Assembly (NCBI GenBank): GCA_015068665.1
Contig: SVKB01000007.1
Coordinates: 1 to 64,000 of the forward strand
DNA: 64,000 nucleotides
Origin: Oscillospiraceae bacterium
Lineage (GTDB): Bacteria > Bacillota > Clostridia > UMGS1840 > HGM11507
Direction: 5' to 3'
Shown here in pieces: positions 1 through 8,278 of the stretch; position 1 is the stretch's first letter; each line of letters begins with the position of its first letter. The notes beneath the pieces were generated by a model. That model saw only the letters and a program-made list of their open reading frames with translations. It ran no database searches and was not told where the DNA came from. Both the position numbers and the translations under genes were made by a program.

Positions 1-905
1 TTATTTTATTAGCTTTAGTGACGGTGGTTAGTACGCTTTCAATGCAAGTTTTTGCTGAAAATGAGATAAAGGTTTTGCTTGATGGACAAGAATTAATATT
101 TGATGTTCCACCGCAGTTGATAGATAATAGAACAATGGTTCCAATGCGTAAAATATTTGAAGCTATGGGTGCAAATGTAGATTGGAATGGAGATATTCAA
201 ACAGTAACTGCAACTAAAGATGATATTACTGTTATAATGCAAATTGATAATAAGGTAATCAAAGTAAATGGTGAAAATATTACTTTGGATGTTCCTCCCA
301 AATTGGTAGATAGTAGAACTCTTGTTCCTGCTCGTGCAGTTGCGGAAAGTTTAAATGCAAAAGTAGAGTGGGATGGAGAAACGTCAACAGTAATTATAAA
401 ATATAAAACTTTGCAAAATGAGGATACTGATATGAAAATTAATGAAATTTGGAATGTTGAGGAAAAAGAAGAATTTGTAATAGAAATGGCTCAGTACATA
501 GCAGAAAAGTGCGAGTACGGAGATAAAATGGAAATATTGAATGAAGAACAGAGGGTATTATATATCACGCAGGCACTTGAAATGGAAGTTAATAATGGTG
601 GGTTTTCACAGTTTTTCTTTAATTCGGATGGGATTTTCGCAAATGAACTTGTTTCTTCGTTTGAAAAAATTGGTGCTGTCAAAACAACAGAAATTTGTAA
701 AAAAGCCGTTAGCATATTTGGTGACAAAATTCCTACAGATAGAGATGAAATTCAGAATGTTTTAGTTCCTGATGACGAAAAAGATGAAGAAAAAATTGAA
801 AATTTGCTTAATGAATGTGATGATGAATTCTTTGAATACGAAGATGATTTGTTGGAGTTAAGTTACCAATTTATTATCAAGAACAAAGAATCATTTTCAA
901 AATAA
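1..905 (+). CDS. Stalk-domain (copper amine oxidase N-like) plus DUF4375 protein, 5' partial
   Basis: The reading frame is open to the window edge (codons from base 3), and the hydrophobic run ending VFA before ENEIKV reads as the end of a signal peptide, so the true start lies upstream; the GTG at 18 is not the start. After the signal come two half-repeats typical of the copper amine oxidase N-terminal stalk domain (pattern VDGQ..FDVPP..ID.RTMVPMR, then VNG..LDVPPKLVDSRTLVPARA), which in Clostridia is an extracellular anchoring module. The C-terminal half holds the EVNNGGFSQFFFNS motif of DUF4375, a domain of unknown function. The tail is rich in Asp and Glu. The stop codon is followed at once by a 21-nt repeat that recurs at 1666. 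Domain calls are from remembered motifs; the role is unknown. Confidence 0.75.
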   Translation, partial: ILLALVTVVSTLSMQVFAENEIKVLLDGQELIFDVPPQLIDNRTMVPMRKIFEAMGANVDWNGDIQTVTATKDDITVIMQIDNKVIKVNGENITLDVPPKLVDSRTLVPARAVAESLNAKVEWDGETSTVIIKYKTLQNEDTDMKINEIWNVEEKEEFVIEMAQYIAEKCEYGDKMEILNEEQRVLYITQALEMEVNNGGFSQFFFNSDGIFANELVSSFEKIGAVKTTEICKKAVSIFGDKIPTDRDEIQNVLVPDDEKDEEKIENLLNECDDEFFEYEDDLLELSYQFIIKNKESFSK

Positions 906-926
906 TTTTTTAGTTCTAACTTGACA
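906..926 (+). repeat. Post-stop direct repeat, copy 1
   Basis: TTTTTTAGTTCTAAC followed by T and TGACA begins on the base after the TAA stop of the stalk/DUF4375 gene. The same 21 nt with one mismatch (C at the 16th base) begins on the base after the next gene's stop, at 1666. Together they bracket the hairpin array and the small membrane protein gene. Confidence 0.85.
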
Positions 927-947
927 TAAAATTGACACCCAAAAGAT

Positions 948-974
948 TTGCATCTAAACCTTATGTCTCGCAAT
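948..974 (+). repeat. 27-nt direct repeat, left copy flanking the hairpin array
   Basis: This 27-nt block (TTGCATCTAAACC...CTCGCAAT) recurs at 1174-1200 with one mismatch (T966 versus C1192). The two copies sit immediately outside the hairpin array, as would be expected of a target duplication or a recombination footprint. Confidence 0.85.
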
Positions 975-1163
975 TGTGTTGCATAGCAACGCAGCTAAAT
1001 TCGCTAACGCGAGCTAAATTGAACAAGTTCAGCTAAATTGCCTATGGCAGCTAAATGTGCTTCGCACGCTTAAAGCGAATTTAATTTAGCTACTCCAAAG
1101 GAGTAATTTAGCTATGGAGCGAAACGGAATAATTTAGCTTTGCAACTTGTTGCAAAATTTAGC
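975..1163. repeat. Array of eight or nine small hairpins joined by AGCTAAATT (x4) then its reverse complement (x4)
   Basis: Consecutive palindromes with unrelated stems are read at 975-993 (8-bp stem with one G-T pair), 1001-1012, 1020-1031, 1039-1049, 1057-1067, 1067-1077, 1091-1105, 1113-1131 (degenerate) and 1139-1156 (8-bp stem). The joiners on the left are AGCTAAAT(T) at 993-1001, 1012-1020, 1031-1039 and 1049-1056. On the right they are AATTTAGCT at 1083-1091, 1105-1113, 1131-1139 and 1156-1164. Four left joiners complement four right joiners in nested order, so one strand could fold into a ladder of four-way junctions. It is non-coding and covers most of the 331-base gap between genes. 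Function is unknown. Confidence 0.85.
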
Positions 1164-1173
1164 TAAAAGCGGG

Positions 1174-1200
1174 TTGCATCTAAACCTTATGCCTCGCAAT
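1174..1200 (+). repeat. 27-nt direct repeat, right copy flanking the hairpin array
   Basis: Second copy of the repeat at 948-974, with 26 of 27 bases identical. It lies 10 bases after the last AATTTAGC joiner and 36 bases before the start codon of the small membrane protein. Confidence 0.85.
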
Positions 1201-1236
1201 ATGGATGTGTCGAATATTGTCGAAAGGAAGAAATAT

Positions 1237-1665
1237 ATGAAGAAAAGAATGCTAATTGGGATTTTTTCTCCCTTACTATATTTTTGGATATACCATTTTT
1301 TGCGTTATTGTCCTTTGTTTGAATATAGTGAGAAATATGGTGCAATTCAAAATGCAATGTTATTTATACTGCCTGCTTTACCCGGTGTAGCACTTGCCTT
1401 TCTGATAGTGGAGGATTCTGTTAAAAAATATTTAAAATCAGTTGGAATATGTTTTATAATTTCTTTGGTTGTATTTATTCTTTATATTCAATCTGGTGTT
1501 GAATTGATGATATTTAGAGCAATTACAGGATATGAAGAAGGTTCTCCGGGGGAAGGGATTTTAATTCTTGTTACATTTATGTCCTACATCATATCTTGTT
1601 TTGTGGGAGTAATTATTTCTGGTATTATTACGGGGTATAGACAAAACAAATCAAAAAATGAGTAG
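1237..1665 (+). CDS. Small membrane protein, unknown function
   Basis: 142 residues starting MKKRMLIGIFSPLLYF. ATG 1237 is chosen because GGAAG at 1226-1230 precedes it; an in-frame extension back to 1147 would be translated through the hairpin repeats and is unlikely. About four membrane segments are visible: near residues 4-22, 40-58, 68-88 and 112-133. The tail is basic (YRQNKSKNE). I do not recognise the family. The gene lies between the hairpin array and a 21-nt repeat that starts just after its TAG stop, so it may be carried as a unit with that repeat. AT content is high, as in the preceding gene. Confidence 0.6.
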   Translation: MKKRMLIGIFSPLLYFWIYHFLRYCPLFEYSEKYGAIQNAMLFILPALPGVALAFLIVEDSVKKYLKSVGICFIISLVVFILYIQSGVELMIFRAITGYEEGSPGEGILILVTFMSYIISCFVGVIISGIITGYRQNKSKNE

Positions 1666-1686
1666 TTTTTTAGTTCTAACCTGACA
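1666..1686 (+). repeat. Post-stop direct repeat, copy 2
   Basis: Same sequence as 906-926 except C for T at 1681, and again placed directly after a stop codon (TAG 1663-1665). The copies are exactly 760 bases apart. A short GTTC...GAAC inverted pair is visible at 1673-1690. Confidence 0.8.
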
Positions 1687-1765
1687 CGAACTATATAAAG
1701 ACTGTTTAATTTTGTTGAAAGACATGAGAAAAAAATTTTTGAAAAAATATATAGGAGGCTTTATT

Positions 1766-2503
1766 ATGAAATTTATAGGTGACATTTGTTATGGCAAATC
1801 TCAACATCCTGAGCAGTATCTTGATATTTATCTTCCGGACACAGACGCTTTTAAAGTGTTTGTGTATATGCACGGTGGTGGAATAGAAAACGGCGATAAG
1901 TCAAGAGTTAAAATAGTTGGTGAATATGTGGCGAGCCAAGGCATAGCTTTTGTATCAATAAATTACAGGATGTATCCGCAAGCTATGTATCCCCAGTTTA
2001 TTTGCGATTCAGCCGAGGCAGTAGCCTGGGTATATAAAAATATCGGAGAGTATGGAATTTGTGAAGGTATATATATCGGAGGAAGCAGTGCCGGCGGATA
2101 TCTTTCAATGATGCTTTGTTTTGATAATAAGTATTTAGCTCCGTACAAAATTCCTGAGGGGATAATAAAAGGGTATGTTCACGACGCCGGTCAGCCTACA
2201 ACACATTTTAATGTGCTGAGAGAAAGAGGAATTGATTCCAGGAGAGTAGTAATTGATGAGGCGGCACCGTTATATCATATTGGAAAAGCTGTCAGCTATC
2301 CGCCTATGATGTTTATTGTTTCGGATAATGATATGAAAAATCGGTATGAACAAACACAACTTGTTCTTTCTACATTAAAGCATTTTGAATATAGCGAAAG
2401 TAATATACATTACAAATTGATGCATGGTACACATTGTCATTATTCAAGAACAGAAGAGTTTGGCAGAATTATTTGTGATTTCATAAAAAATACTGAGAGG
2501 TAA
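1766..2503 (+). CDS. Alpha/beta hydrolase (carboxylesterase-type)
   Basis: 245 residues. ATG 1766 follows the strong ribosome site ATAGGAGG at 1751-1758; the longer frame from 1712 has no such site. Motifs of the hormone-sensitive-lipase/BD-FAE type are present: the oxyanion-hole HGGG (YMHGGGIENGD), the nucleophile GGSSAGG, an acidic residue in SDNDMKN and a late His in THCHY. No signal peptide, so it is expected to be cytosolic. The natural ester substrate cannot be told; deacetylation of plant sugars is possible given the GH genes elsewhere in the window. It is transcribed alone, with about 190 non-coding bases downstream. Confidence 0.8.
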   Translation: MKFIGDICYGKSQHPEQYLDIYLPDTDAFKVFVYMHGGGIENGDKSRVKIVGEYVASQGIAFVSINYRMYPQAMYPQFICDSAEAVAWVYKNIGEYGICEGIYIGGSSAGGYLSMMLCFDNKYLAPYKIPEGIIKGYVHDAGQPTTHFNVLRERGIDSRRVVIDEAAPLYHIGKAVSYPPMMFIVSDNDMKNRYEQTQLVLSTLKHFEYSESNIHYKLMHGTHCHYSRTEEFGRIICDFIKNTER

Positions 2504-2691
2504 TTTTGAGAAAACAGCGGAATAATTCCGGTGAAATTTACTTGTGTCAAGTCCATACAATTTAAAAGATTAAATAATAAATATTTACATATCGGATGAG
2601 AAAAATCGGTATTCTTGCGGTTCCTTAAGAAAAGTGATAAAGTGAGTTATATGGCCGATTCATAAATTGTTCTGATAAACGGAGGGGAAAT

Positions 2692-4638
2692 ATGTTTTGT
2701 GACAAATGCGGTGCCTCAATCAAAGACGGAGCTTTGTTTTGCGCTGTATGCGGTAACAGGGTTAGTGGTGCCCGAAAATCTGACTTGGATATAGAAAAAA
2801 TTGAAAATACTGCAATTTCTTTTAAAAATTCTATCAAAAATTGTGTGGAACTTTGCAGAAAACTGTCGGTAAACTGTGAAAATTCTGATGCAACCTCCCG
2901 TAAAAAGAAGATTTATACCGGGCTTAGCAAAGAATTAGATGCTATGGGGTCTTGTATTAATAGAATTTATAAAGCAATCACAGAGCTTAAAGGGATTGTG
3001 GAGTCATCGCCCTCTGAAAACAATGTGCATTTGATAAAATCCTTTTGTACGGAAATGGCAGATAAATTAAAGGATTACGGCAATAGCATAAAAGAACTGA
3101 TGGTGTTGGGTATAATTGAAGGTGTGGAGCTTCCCTGTAAAAAAGAAGCTGAATCGGTAATAGCGCGAATAGATGATTTTTGTCGCATGATATTCTCTTT
3201 TCTTGAAACTATTCTGCGGGAAATAGAGCTTAACTTGGGAAAGAGTGCCCCGAATAGTCATTTTTCTGATTTTGGGAATGATTGTGACATAAATGCACCG
3301 AAACCGAGTGTGAGTTGTGCTGCACCGAGAACTACAGCTAAAAGAACAATTGCCAAAACCGGGATGAAGGGTGCTCCGGAAAGAGGAATCAGAGGTTTAT
3401 TTTCAATATTCCGCAAAGGCAAAAATAATCAACCTGAGACTTTAAGTATTCCTGCGAATTTGTTTGCAGAGACAGACGCGGTTAGTTCCAATTCCGCCTT
3501 ACCGACACAACAGCTAAACAGCGCTGCGGGGATTGATTCCTTTGCGTTGACGGATGTGTTGTTTTCTGCTATAGTGCAGAAGGAGGTATCAAGGGATGAG
3601 TATATGTCTCTTGATATTGTAATGTACGAGGATGATTTTAGAAAAATAGTCGAGGAAAAGATTGATGAAACCACTAAAGAAGTAAAAAATCATTTTTACG
3701 GAATAGCCGGTCAATCCCGTATCAAAGTAGTTCTTACTGCTAAAGGCGCTGAAATCGACAATCCGGTTGAAGAGTATGTGTGGCAGGGAAGGTATCTGGA
3801 ATTTTCTTTTCTTGCGTATGTTCCCGGGGATTATACGGGTAAACAAATTTCCTTTTGTGCTACAGTTTATGCAAACGATATAATTGCTACCAGACTTAAT
3901 ATTATTGTGGGGGTAAATGAAAACGGTGCTTCCACGACTGAGCTCAGGCGTGATGATATAAATACTGCATTTATATCATATTCCAGCGCTGACCGTATTC
4001 GGGTAACTTCTATTATTCAGGGAATGCAAAAGATGAGACCTGATCTTGATGTGTTTATGGATGTGGAATCTCTAAGAAGCGGTGAGGATTGGCAGAGTAA
4101 ATTGCAAAACGAAATAGATAAGCGCGATGTATTTTATCTTTGCTGGTCAAAAGCGGCAAAAGAGTCAAAGTGGGTTGAGTTTGAATGGAGATATGCTCTG
4201 GAAAAAAAGGGAGAAGAATGGATAGAGCCGCTCCCCATAGATCCCACCGAGTTATGCGAACCGCCCAAAGAATTAGGTAAAAAGCATTTTAACGATAAAA
4301 TGGTTTACCTGGTAAAAGCGTTGGAATATATGAGTAATAAAACACCTTTTATTAATGTTTGTGAAAACGGAATCAATAAAAAGATTTGTATAAACAAGGA
4401 TGAATTTATACTTGGCAGAGATAAAACCGGTACCGATTACTCAATAAATAATCCTAAAGTAAGCAGATGCCATGCTAAAATTATAAAGGACAAGGAGCAA
4501 TACTATATAATAGATCTTGGTTCCGTCAACAAAACCTTTGTGGACGGTGAAGAATGTGTTCCGGGAAAAATGATGCCGGTAGGCAATGGCTCTTTATTGA
4601 GACTTGCCGATGAAGAAATCACATTTGAGCTTGTATAA
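2692..4638 (+). CDS. Zinc-ribbon / TIR / FHA multidomain protein
   Basis: 648 residues starting behind GGAGGGGAAAT. Order of parts: a zinc ribbon with CxxC at C3/C6 and C17/C20; a helical stretch (about 25-190); a low-complexity linker; a beta-rich domain (about 285-400) often found before TIR in Clostridia; a TIR domain (about 422-520, beginning NTAFISYSS); and a C-terminal FHA domain (about 564-646). In TIR the SKWVEFEW motif puts E498 where TIR NADases have their catalytic Glu. In FHA the phosphothreonine-binding set G575-R576, S591 and H594 is intact. It may therefore read a phosphorylated partner and act through NAD cleavage or scaffolding. Ser/Thr kinases and recognised defence genes are not adjacent. 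No membrane segment is seen. Confidence 0.8.
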   Translation: MFCDKCGASIKDGALFCAVCGNRVSGARKSDLDIEKIENTAISFKNSIKNCVELCRKLSVNCENSDATSRKKKIYTGLSKELDAMGSCINRIYKAITELKGIVESSPSENNVHLIKSFCTEMADKLKDYGNSIKELMVLGIIEGVELPCKKEAESVIARIDDFCRMIFSFLETILREIELNLGKSAPNSHFSDFGNDCDINAPKPSVSCAAPRTTAKRTIAKTGMKGAPERGIRGLFSIFRKGKNNQPETLSIPANLFAETDAVSSNSALPTQQLNSAAGIDSFALTDVLFSAIVQKEVSRDEYMSLDIVMYEDDFRKIVEEKIDETTKEVKNHFYGIAGQSRIKVVLTAKGAEIDNPVEEYVWQGRYLEFSFLAYVPGDYTGKQISFCATVYANDIIATRLNIIVGVNENGASTTELRRDDINTAFISYSSADRIRVTSIIQGMQKMRPDLDVFMDVESLRSGEDWQSKLQNEIDKRDVFYLCWSKAAKESKWVEFEWRYALEKKGEEWIEPLPIDPTELCEPPKELGKKHFNDKMVYLVKALEYMSNKTPFINVCENGINKKICINKDEFILGRDKTGTDYSINNPKVSRCHAKIIKDKEQYYIIDLGSVNKTFVDGEECVPGKMMPVGNGSLLRLADEEITFELV

Positions 4639-4686
4639 ATGTGCGGTTAAATTACATATAGCGTGGTAAATATAGCTTGCGTAATA

Positions 4687-4715
4687 TTGACTGTTATGTT
4701 AAAATTCTTTATAAG
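4687..4715 (+). promoter_or_regulatory. Sigma-A-type promoter for the nitroreductase gene
   Basis: TTGACT at 4687-4692, a 17-base spacer, then TATAAG at 4710-4715, 34 bases before the start codon. Confidence 0.55.
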
Positions 4716-4749
4716 AGAATTGAAATTGATTAATAAAGAGGTGCTTACT

Positions 4750-5268
4750 ATGGATTTTGAAAAGCTTATAGAAGAAAGATATTCGATAAGAAGTTTCAGA
4801 CCGGAGCATTTATCCAAAGAAAAGATTCTTAAAATTTTAGATGCAGCCCATAAGGCTCCTACAGGCTGTAATTATCAGCCTCAGCGGATACTTGTGTTAG
4901 ATACGGATGAAGCTATTGGTAAGCTTAAAAAATGTACTAAATGTCATTTTGATGCACCAACTGCTATGCTGGTATGCTATAATGAGAATGAAAGCTGGGT
5001 AAGAAAATATGACGGAGCTCTCTCAGCACCTGTTGATGCTGCTATAGTTGCCACCCATATGATGCTTGCTGCTTATAATGAAGGCGTAGGGTGCTGCTGG
5101 GTTATGCATTTTGACCCTTTTGCTGTAAAGAATGAATTTAAAATTCCCGATAATATAAAACCTCTTGCACTTTTAGTGATGGGATATCCTTCTGACGAGG
5201 CAACTCCTCACGAATTTCACAGTAAATACCGTCCTATGGATGAAATTGTGGTTTTTGACAGCTTCTAA
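4750..5268 (+). CDS. Nitroreductase family protein (FMN oxidoreductase)
   Basis: 172 residues starting [18 protein letters not shown]. The start at 4750 follows AAAGAGGTG; the longer frame from 4663 overlaps the promoter. RYSIRSF and the [12 protein letters not shown] segment are the FMN phosphate and ring contacts typical of the family; MGYP near the C terminus is also typical. The length fits the short single-domain class that reduces nitro or enone compounds with NAD(P)H. No ferredoxin domain is present. It precedes ygiQ by 23 bases, so the two may be cotranscribed. The substrate cannot be inferred. Confidence 0.85.
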   Translation: MDFEKLIEERYSIRSFRPEHLSKEKILKILDAAHKAPTGCNYQPQRILVLDTDEAIGKLKKCTKCHFDAPTAMLVCYNENESWVRKYDGALSAPVDAAIVATHMMLAAYNEGVGCCWVMHFDPFAVKNEFKIPDNIKPLALLVMGYPSDEATPHEFHSKYRPMDEIVVFDSF

Positions 5269-5291
5269 AAATAATAAAACAGGAAAAAAGT

Positions 5292-7202
5292 ATGAATACA
5301 AATAAGTTTTTACCGCTTACAATTGAAGAAATGAAACTAAGAGGATGGGATTCGGTGGATTTTGTGTTAATAACCGCCGATGCTTATGTTGACCATCCTT
5401 CCTTTGCCAATGCCATAATAGGCAGATGTGTTGAGTCTCTTGGTTTTAAAGTGGGAATTATAGCCCAGCCCGACTGGAATTGCGAGGATGCCTTTAAGGT
5501 ATTCGGAAAGCCAAATTTTGCTTTTCTTATTTCAGGCGGGAATATAGATTCAATGGTGAATCACTATACCGTAAACAAGAAAAAGCGAAGCACCGATTCT
5601 TATTCTCCCGGCGGAAAGGCGGGCTTAAGACCGGACAGGCCTACCATTGTATATTCCAATAAAATAAGAAGTATATATAAAAATGTTCCCGTTATAATTG
5701 GCGGAATTGAAGCATCCTTAAGACGTTTTGGTCATTACGATTACTGGCAGGATAAAATTAAACGCTCGGTGCTTTGTGATTCTCAGGCAGACCTTCTTGT
5801 TTACGGAATGGGTGAGCGTGCCATCTTAGAAATTGCAACAAGGCTCGGAAACGGTGAGGATATATCCTCACTTACCGATATTAGAGGAACCTGTTATCTT
5901 ACAAAAAGCATTGATACGCTTACCGATTATATATTACTTCCTTCCTTTGAGGAAATTTGCGAGAGTAAAAACAAATATGCCAAATCAGTTAAGCTTCAGT
6001 ATGAAGAGCATAATCCCTGCATAGGGAAGGTTCTTGTTGAAAAGCAAAAGGATAATCTGTATCTTGTGCAGAATCCTCCCCAAAAAGTATTGTCCCGTTC
6101 CGAGCTCGATAAGGTTTATTCATATAATTATCAGCGAAGATGGCACCCTTCTTATGATGCTGCGGGTGGTGTTCCGGCTATAGATGAAGTGAAATTTTCG
6201 GTAATTTCCGAAAGAGGTTGCTTTGGCGGATGTAATTTTTGTTCTCTTGCCTTTCATCAGGGAAGAGTAGTGTCCTCGCGAAGCGAAAAATCCATTTTAA
6301 ACGAAGTAAAGAAAATGGTCTATGATGAGGATTTTAAAGGATATATTCACGATGTGGGCGGTCCCACCGCAAATTTCAGATATCCCTCCTGTGATAAGCA
6401 GAATGAAAAGGGAGCTTGTAAAACAAGACAATGCCTTGCACCTACACCCTGTAAAAATCTTAAGGTTTCTCATACCGAATACCTTAATCTTTTGAGAAAA
6501 ATAAAAGAAATTGACGGTGTCAAAAAGGTATTTATCCGCTCGGGGATACGCTTTGACTATCTTATATATGATAAGAATTACGAATTCTTTAAAGAGCTTG
6601 TAAGGGATCATGTTTCAGGGCAGCTTAAGGTTGCACCCGAGCACTGCTCAAAAAATGTTCTGGAGCTTATGGGGAAACCTGAAATACACGTTTTCAATAA
6701 GTTCAGGGAAAAATTCTTTGAATTTTCAAAAAAAGCAGGGAAGGAGCAGTATATAGTTCCTTATCTTATGTCCTCCCATCCGGGAAGCACTCTGAAGGAT
6801 GCAATTGAGCTTGCGGAATATTTAAGGGATATAAACTATCAGCCTGAGCAGGTACAGGATTTTTATCCTACTCCGGGAACGGTTTCTACTTGTATGTATT
6901 ATACCGGTATAAATCCTATTACTATGAAAAAGGTATATGTTCCTAAAACATATAAGGAAAAGAATATGCAAAGAGCTCTTCTTCAGTACCGTAAAAAGGA
7001 AAACTACGAAATAGTTAGGGAAGCCCTTTTGTCGGCAGGAAGAAAGGATCTAATAGGCTTTGATAAAAAATGTCTTATCAGGCCGAGAATAACTAAAAAA
7101 ACTAACGAAGTAAAGGGGAAAAAAGAAAATGAGCGCGCAAATAATAAACGGAAAACAAGTCTCACAAAACATAAAGGAAAGAATAAAAAAAGAGGTAAGT
7201 GA
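5292..7202 (+). CDS. YgiQ family radical SAM protein
   Basis: 636 residues. An N-terminal B12-binding-like region is followed by the radical SAM cluster motif in [16 protein letters not shown] (CxxxCxxC) near residues 308-315, and by a later Cys-rich patch ([16 protein letters not shown]) characteristic of YgiQ (UPF0313). The substrate of YgiQ enzymes is not established. ATG 5292 is preceded by ACAGGAAAA. The last 24 codons run into folD by 74 bases, giving a highly basic tail ([20 protein letters not shown]) that is probably not part of the core fold. Confidence 0.88.
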   Translation: MNTNKFLPLTIEEMKLRGWDSVDFVLITADAYVDHPSFANAIIGRCVESLGFKVGIIAQPDWNCEDAFKVFGKPNFAFLISGGNIDSMVNHYTVNKKKRSTDSYSPGGKAGLRPDRPTIVYSNKIRSIYKNVPVIIGGIEASLRRFGHYDYWQDKIKRSVLCDSQADLLVYGMGERAILEIATRLGNGEDISSLTDIRGTCYLTKSIDTLTDYILLPSFEEICESKNKYAKSVKLQYEEHNPCIGKVLVEKQKDNLYLVQNPPQKVLSRSELDKVYSYNYQRRWHPSYDAAGGVPAIDEVKFSVISERGCFGGCNFCSLAFHQGRVVSSRSEKSILNEVKKMVYDEDFKGYIHDVGGPTANFRYPSCDKQNEKGACKTRQCLAPTPCKNLKVSHTEYLNLLRKIKEIDGVKKVFIRSGIRFDYLIYDKNYEFFKELVRDHVSGQLKVAPEHCSKNVLELMGKPEIHVFNKFREKFFEFSKKAGKEQYIVPYLMSSHPGSTLKDAIELAEYLRDINYQPEQVQDFYPTPGTVSTCMYYTGINPITMKKVYVPKTYKEKNMQRALLQYRKKENYEIVREALLSAGRKDLIGFDKKCLIRPRITKKTNEVKGKKENERANNKRKTSLTKHKGKNKKRGK

Positions 7203-7986
7203 GCTAAAGGATAAAGGGATAGTTCCCGGGCTTGCTGTTGTTATTGTGGGGGATGATCCTGCATCAAGAGTATATGTCAACTCCAAGAAAAAAGCCTGTG
7301 AGGAGCTTGGAATGTATTCCGAGGAATACGCCCTTTCGAAGGAAACTACACAAAAGGAGCTTGTCGCTCTTGTTGAAAAATTAAATAACGATGAAAAAAT
7401 CAACGGTATTTTAGTTCAGCTTCCTCTGCCTGAGCATCTTGATGAAAAGGCAGTTATAAACACCATTAAGCCTGAAAAGGATGTTGATGCCTTTCATCCT
7501 GTAAATGTGGGTAAAATAATGATAGGGGATTTTGATTTTCTACCCTGCACCCCTGCGGGAGTAATGGAGCTTATTAAAGAAACCGGAATTGAAATTGCCG
7601 GTAAGGAATGTGTTATAATAGGAAGAAGCAATATAGTAGGTAAGCCTCAGGCAATGCTTATGCTTCATAAAAATGCAACCGTAACTATCTGTCACTCAAA
7701 GACAAAGGATTTAAAAGAGGTTGTAAAAAGAGCGGATATCGTTGTTGCAGCTGTTGGAGTTGCAAAGATGGTAACCAAAGATATGGTTAAAGAGGGTGCT
7801 GTTGTAATTGATGTTGGTATGAACAGACTTCCTGACGGTAAGCTTTGCGGTGATGTTGATTTTGACGGCGTTTCCGAGGTGGCATCCTTCATAACACCCG
7901 TTCCGGGCGGAGTCGGACCTATGACTATTGCAATGCTTATGGAAAATACTCTGACTTCAGCAAAAATAAAGGCAGGTTTAAATTAA
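7129..7986 (+). CDS. folD: Bifunctional methylenetetrahydrofolate dehydrogenase / methenyltetrahydrofolate cyclohydrolase
   Basis: 285 residues, the normal FolD length. It interconverts 5,10-methylene-THF and 10-formyl-THF in the cytosol. Visible hallmarks are the substrate-site Tyr/Lys region ([16 protein letters not shown], including the catalytic Lys), the QLPLPEHLD motif, the NADP-binding GRSNIVGKP, and [10 protein letters not shown] near the C terminus. The start at 7129 has AAGGGGA upstream, inside the end of ygiQ. The 10-formyl-THF it makes is used by PurN and the AICAR formyltransferase of the purine operon further on. rqcP starts one base after its stop. Confidence 0.95.
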   Translation: MSAQIINGKQVSQNIKERIKKEVSELKDKGIVPGLAVVIVGDDPASRVYVNSKKKACEELGMYSEEYALSKETTQKELVALVEKLNNDEKINGILVQLPLPEHLDEKAVINTIKPEKDVDAFHPVNVGKIMIGDFDFLPCTPAGVMELIKETGIEIAGKECVIIGRSNIVGKPQAMLMLHKNATVTICHSKTKDLKEVVKRADIVVAAVGVAKMVTKDMVKEGAVVIDVGMNRLPDGKLCGDVDFDGVSEVASFITPVPGGVGPMTIAMLMENTLTSAKIKAGLN

Positions 7987-7987
7987 T

Positions 7988-8236
7988 ATGAGAATTGATA
8001 AATATCTTAAGGTTTCGAGACTTATAAAAAGAAGAACTGTTGCCAATGAAGCCTGCGAGCAGGGGAGAATATCGGTAAACGGTAAAATAGTTAAACCCTC
8101 CTACGAGGTTAAAATCGGCGACGAGATGACCATCCGTTTCGGTGAGCGGGAGGTTAAGGTAAGAGTAACCGCAATTTCCGAGCATGTGAAAAAGGATGAG
8201 GCATCCTCAATGTTTGAAGCCATAGTGCAGTCATAA
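7988..8236 (+). CDS. rqcP: S4-domain RNA-binding protein RqcP (YabO)
   Basis: 82 residues made of a single S4 domain: MRIDKYLKVSRLIKRRTVANEACEQG, then ISVNGKIVKPSYEVKIGD. In Bacillus this protein binds 50S subunits carrying stalled peptidyl-tRNA and works with RqcH in Ala-tail ribosome quality control. The identity is strengthened by the following order yabP-yabQ-divIC, the same as in Bacillus subtilis. It is translationally close to folD (one-base gap). Alternative name: Hsp15-like heat shock protein, but the neighbourhood favours RqcP. Confidence 0.88.
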   Translation: MRIDKYLKVSRLIKRRTVANEACEQGRISVNGKIVKPSYEVKIGDEMTIRFGEREVKVRVTAISEHVKKDEASSMFEAIVQS

Positions 8237-8278
8237 TAAGTGTACCTTCCGAATATATTAAATTCGGGAGGTGCTTTT

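Noticed and set aside
975-1163. CRISPR-like array
   Set aside because: The constant part is only 9 nt and the variable parts are self-complementary hairpins of 11-19 nt, not unique spacers; no cas genes are present and the joiner switches orientation midway.
1147-1236. N-terminal extension of the small membrane protein
   Set aside because: It would be translated from the hairpin and repeat sequence and has no ribosome-binding site; ATG 1237 has one.
906-1686. True integron with attC sites
   Set aside because: The repeat is 21 nt with only a weak inverted pair, and there is no integrase in the window, so only a cassette-like layout is claimed.
2692-4638. Anti-phage defence island around the TIR/FHA gene
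   Set aside because: The neighbours are an esterase, a nitroreductase and housekeeping genes; no nuclease, kinase or other defence gene adjoins.
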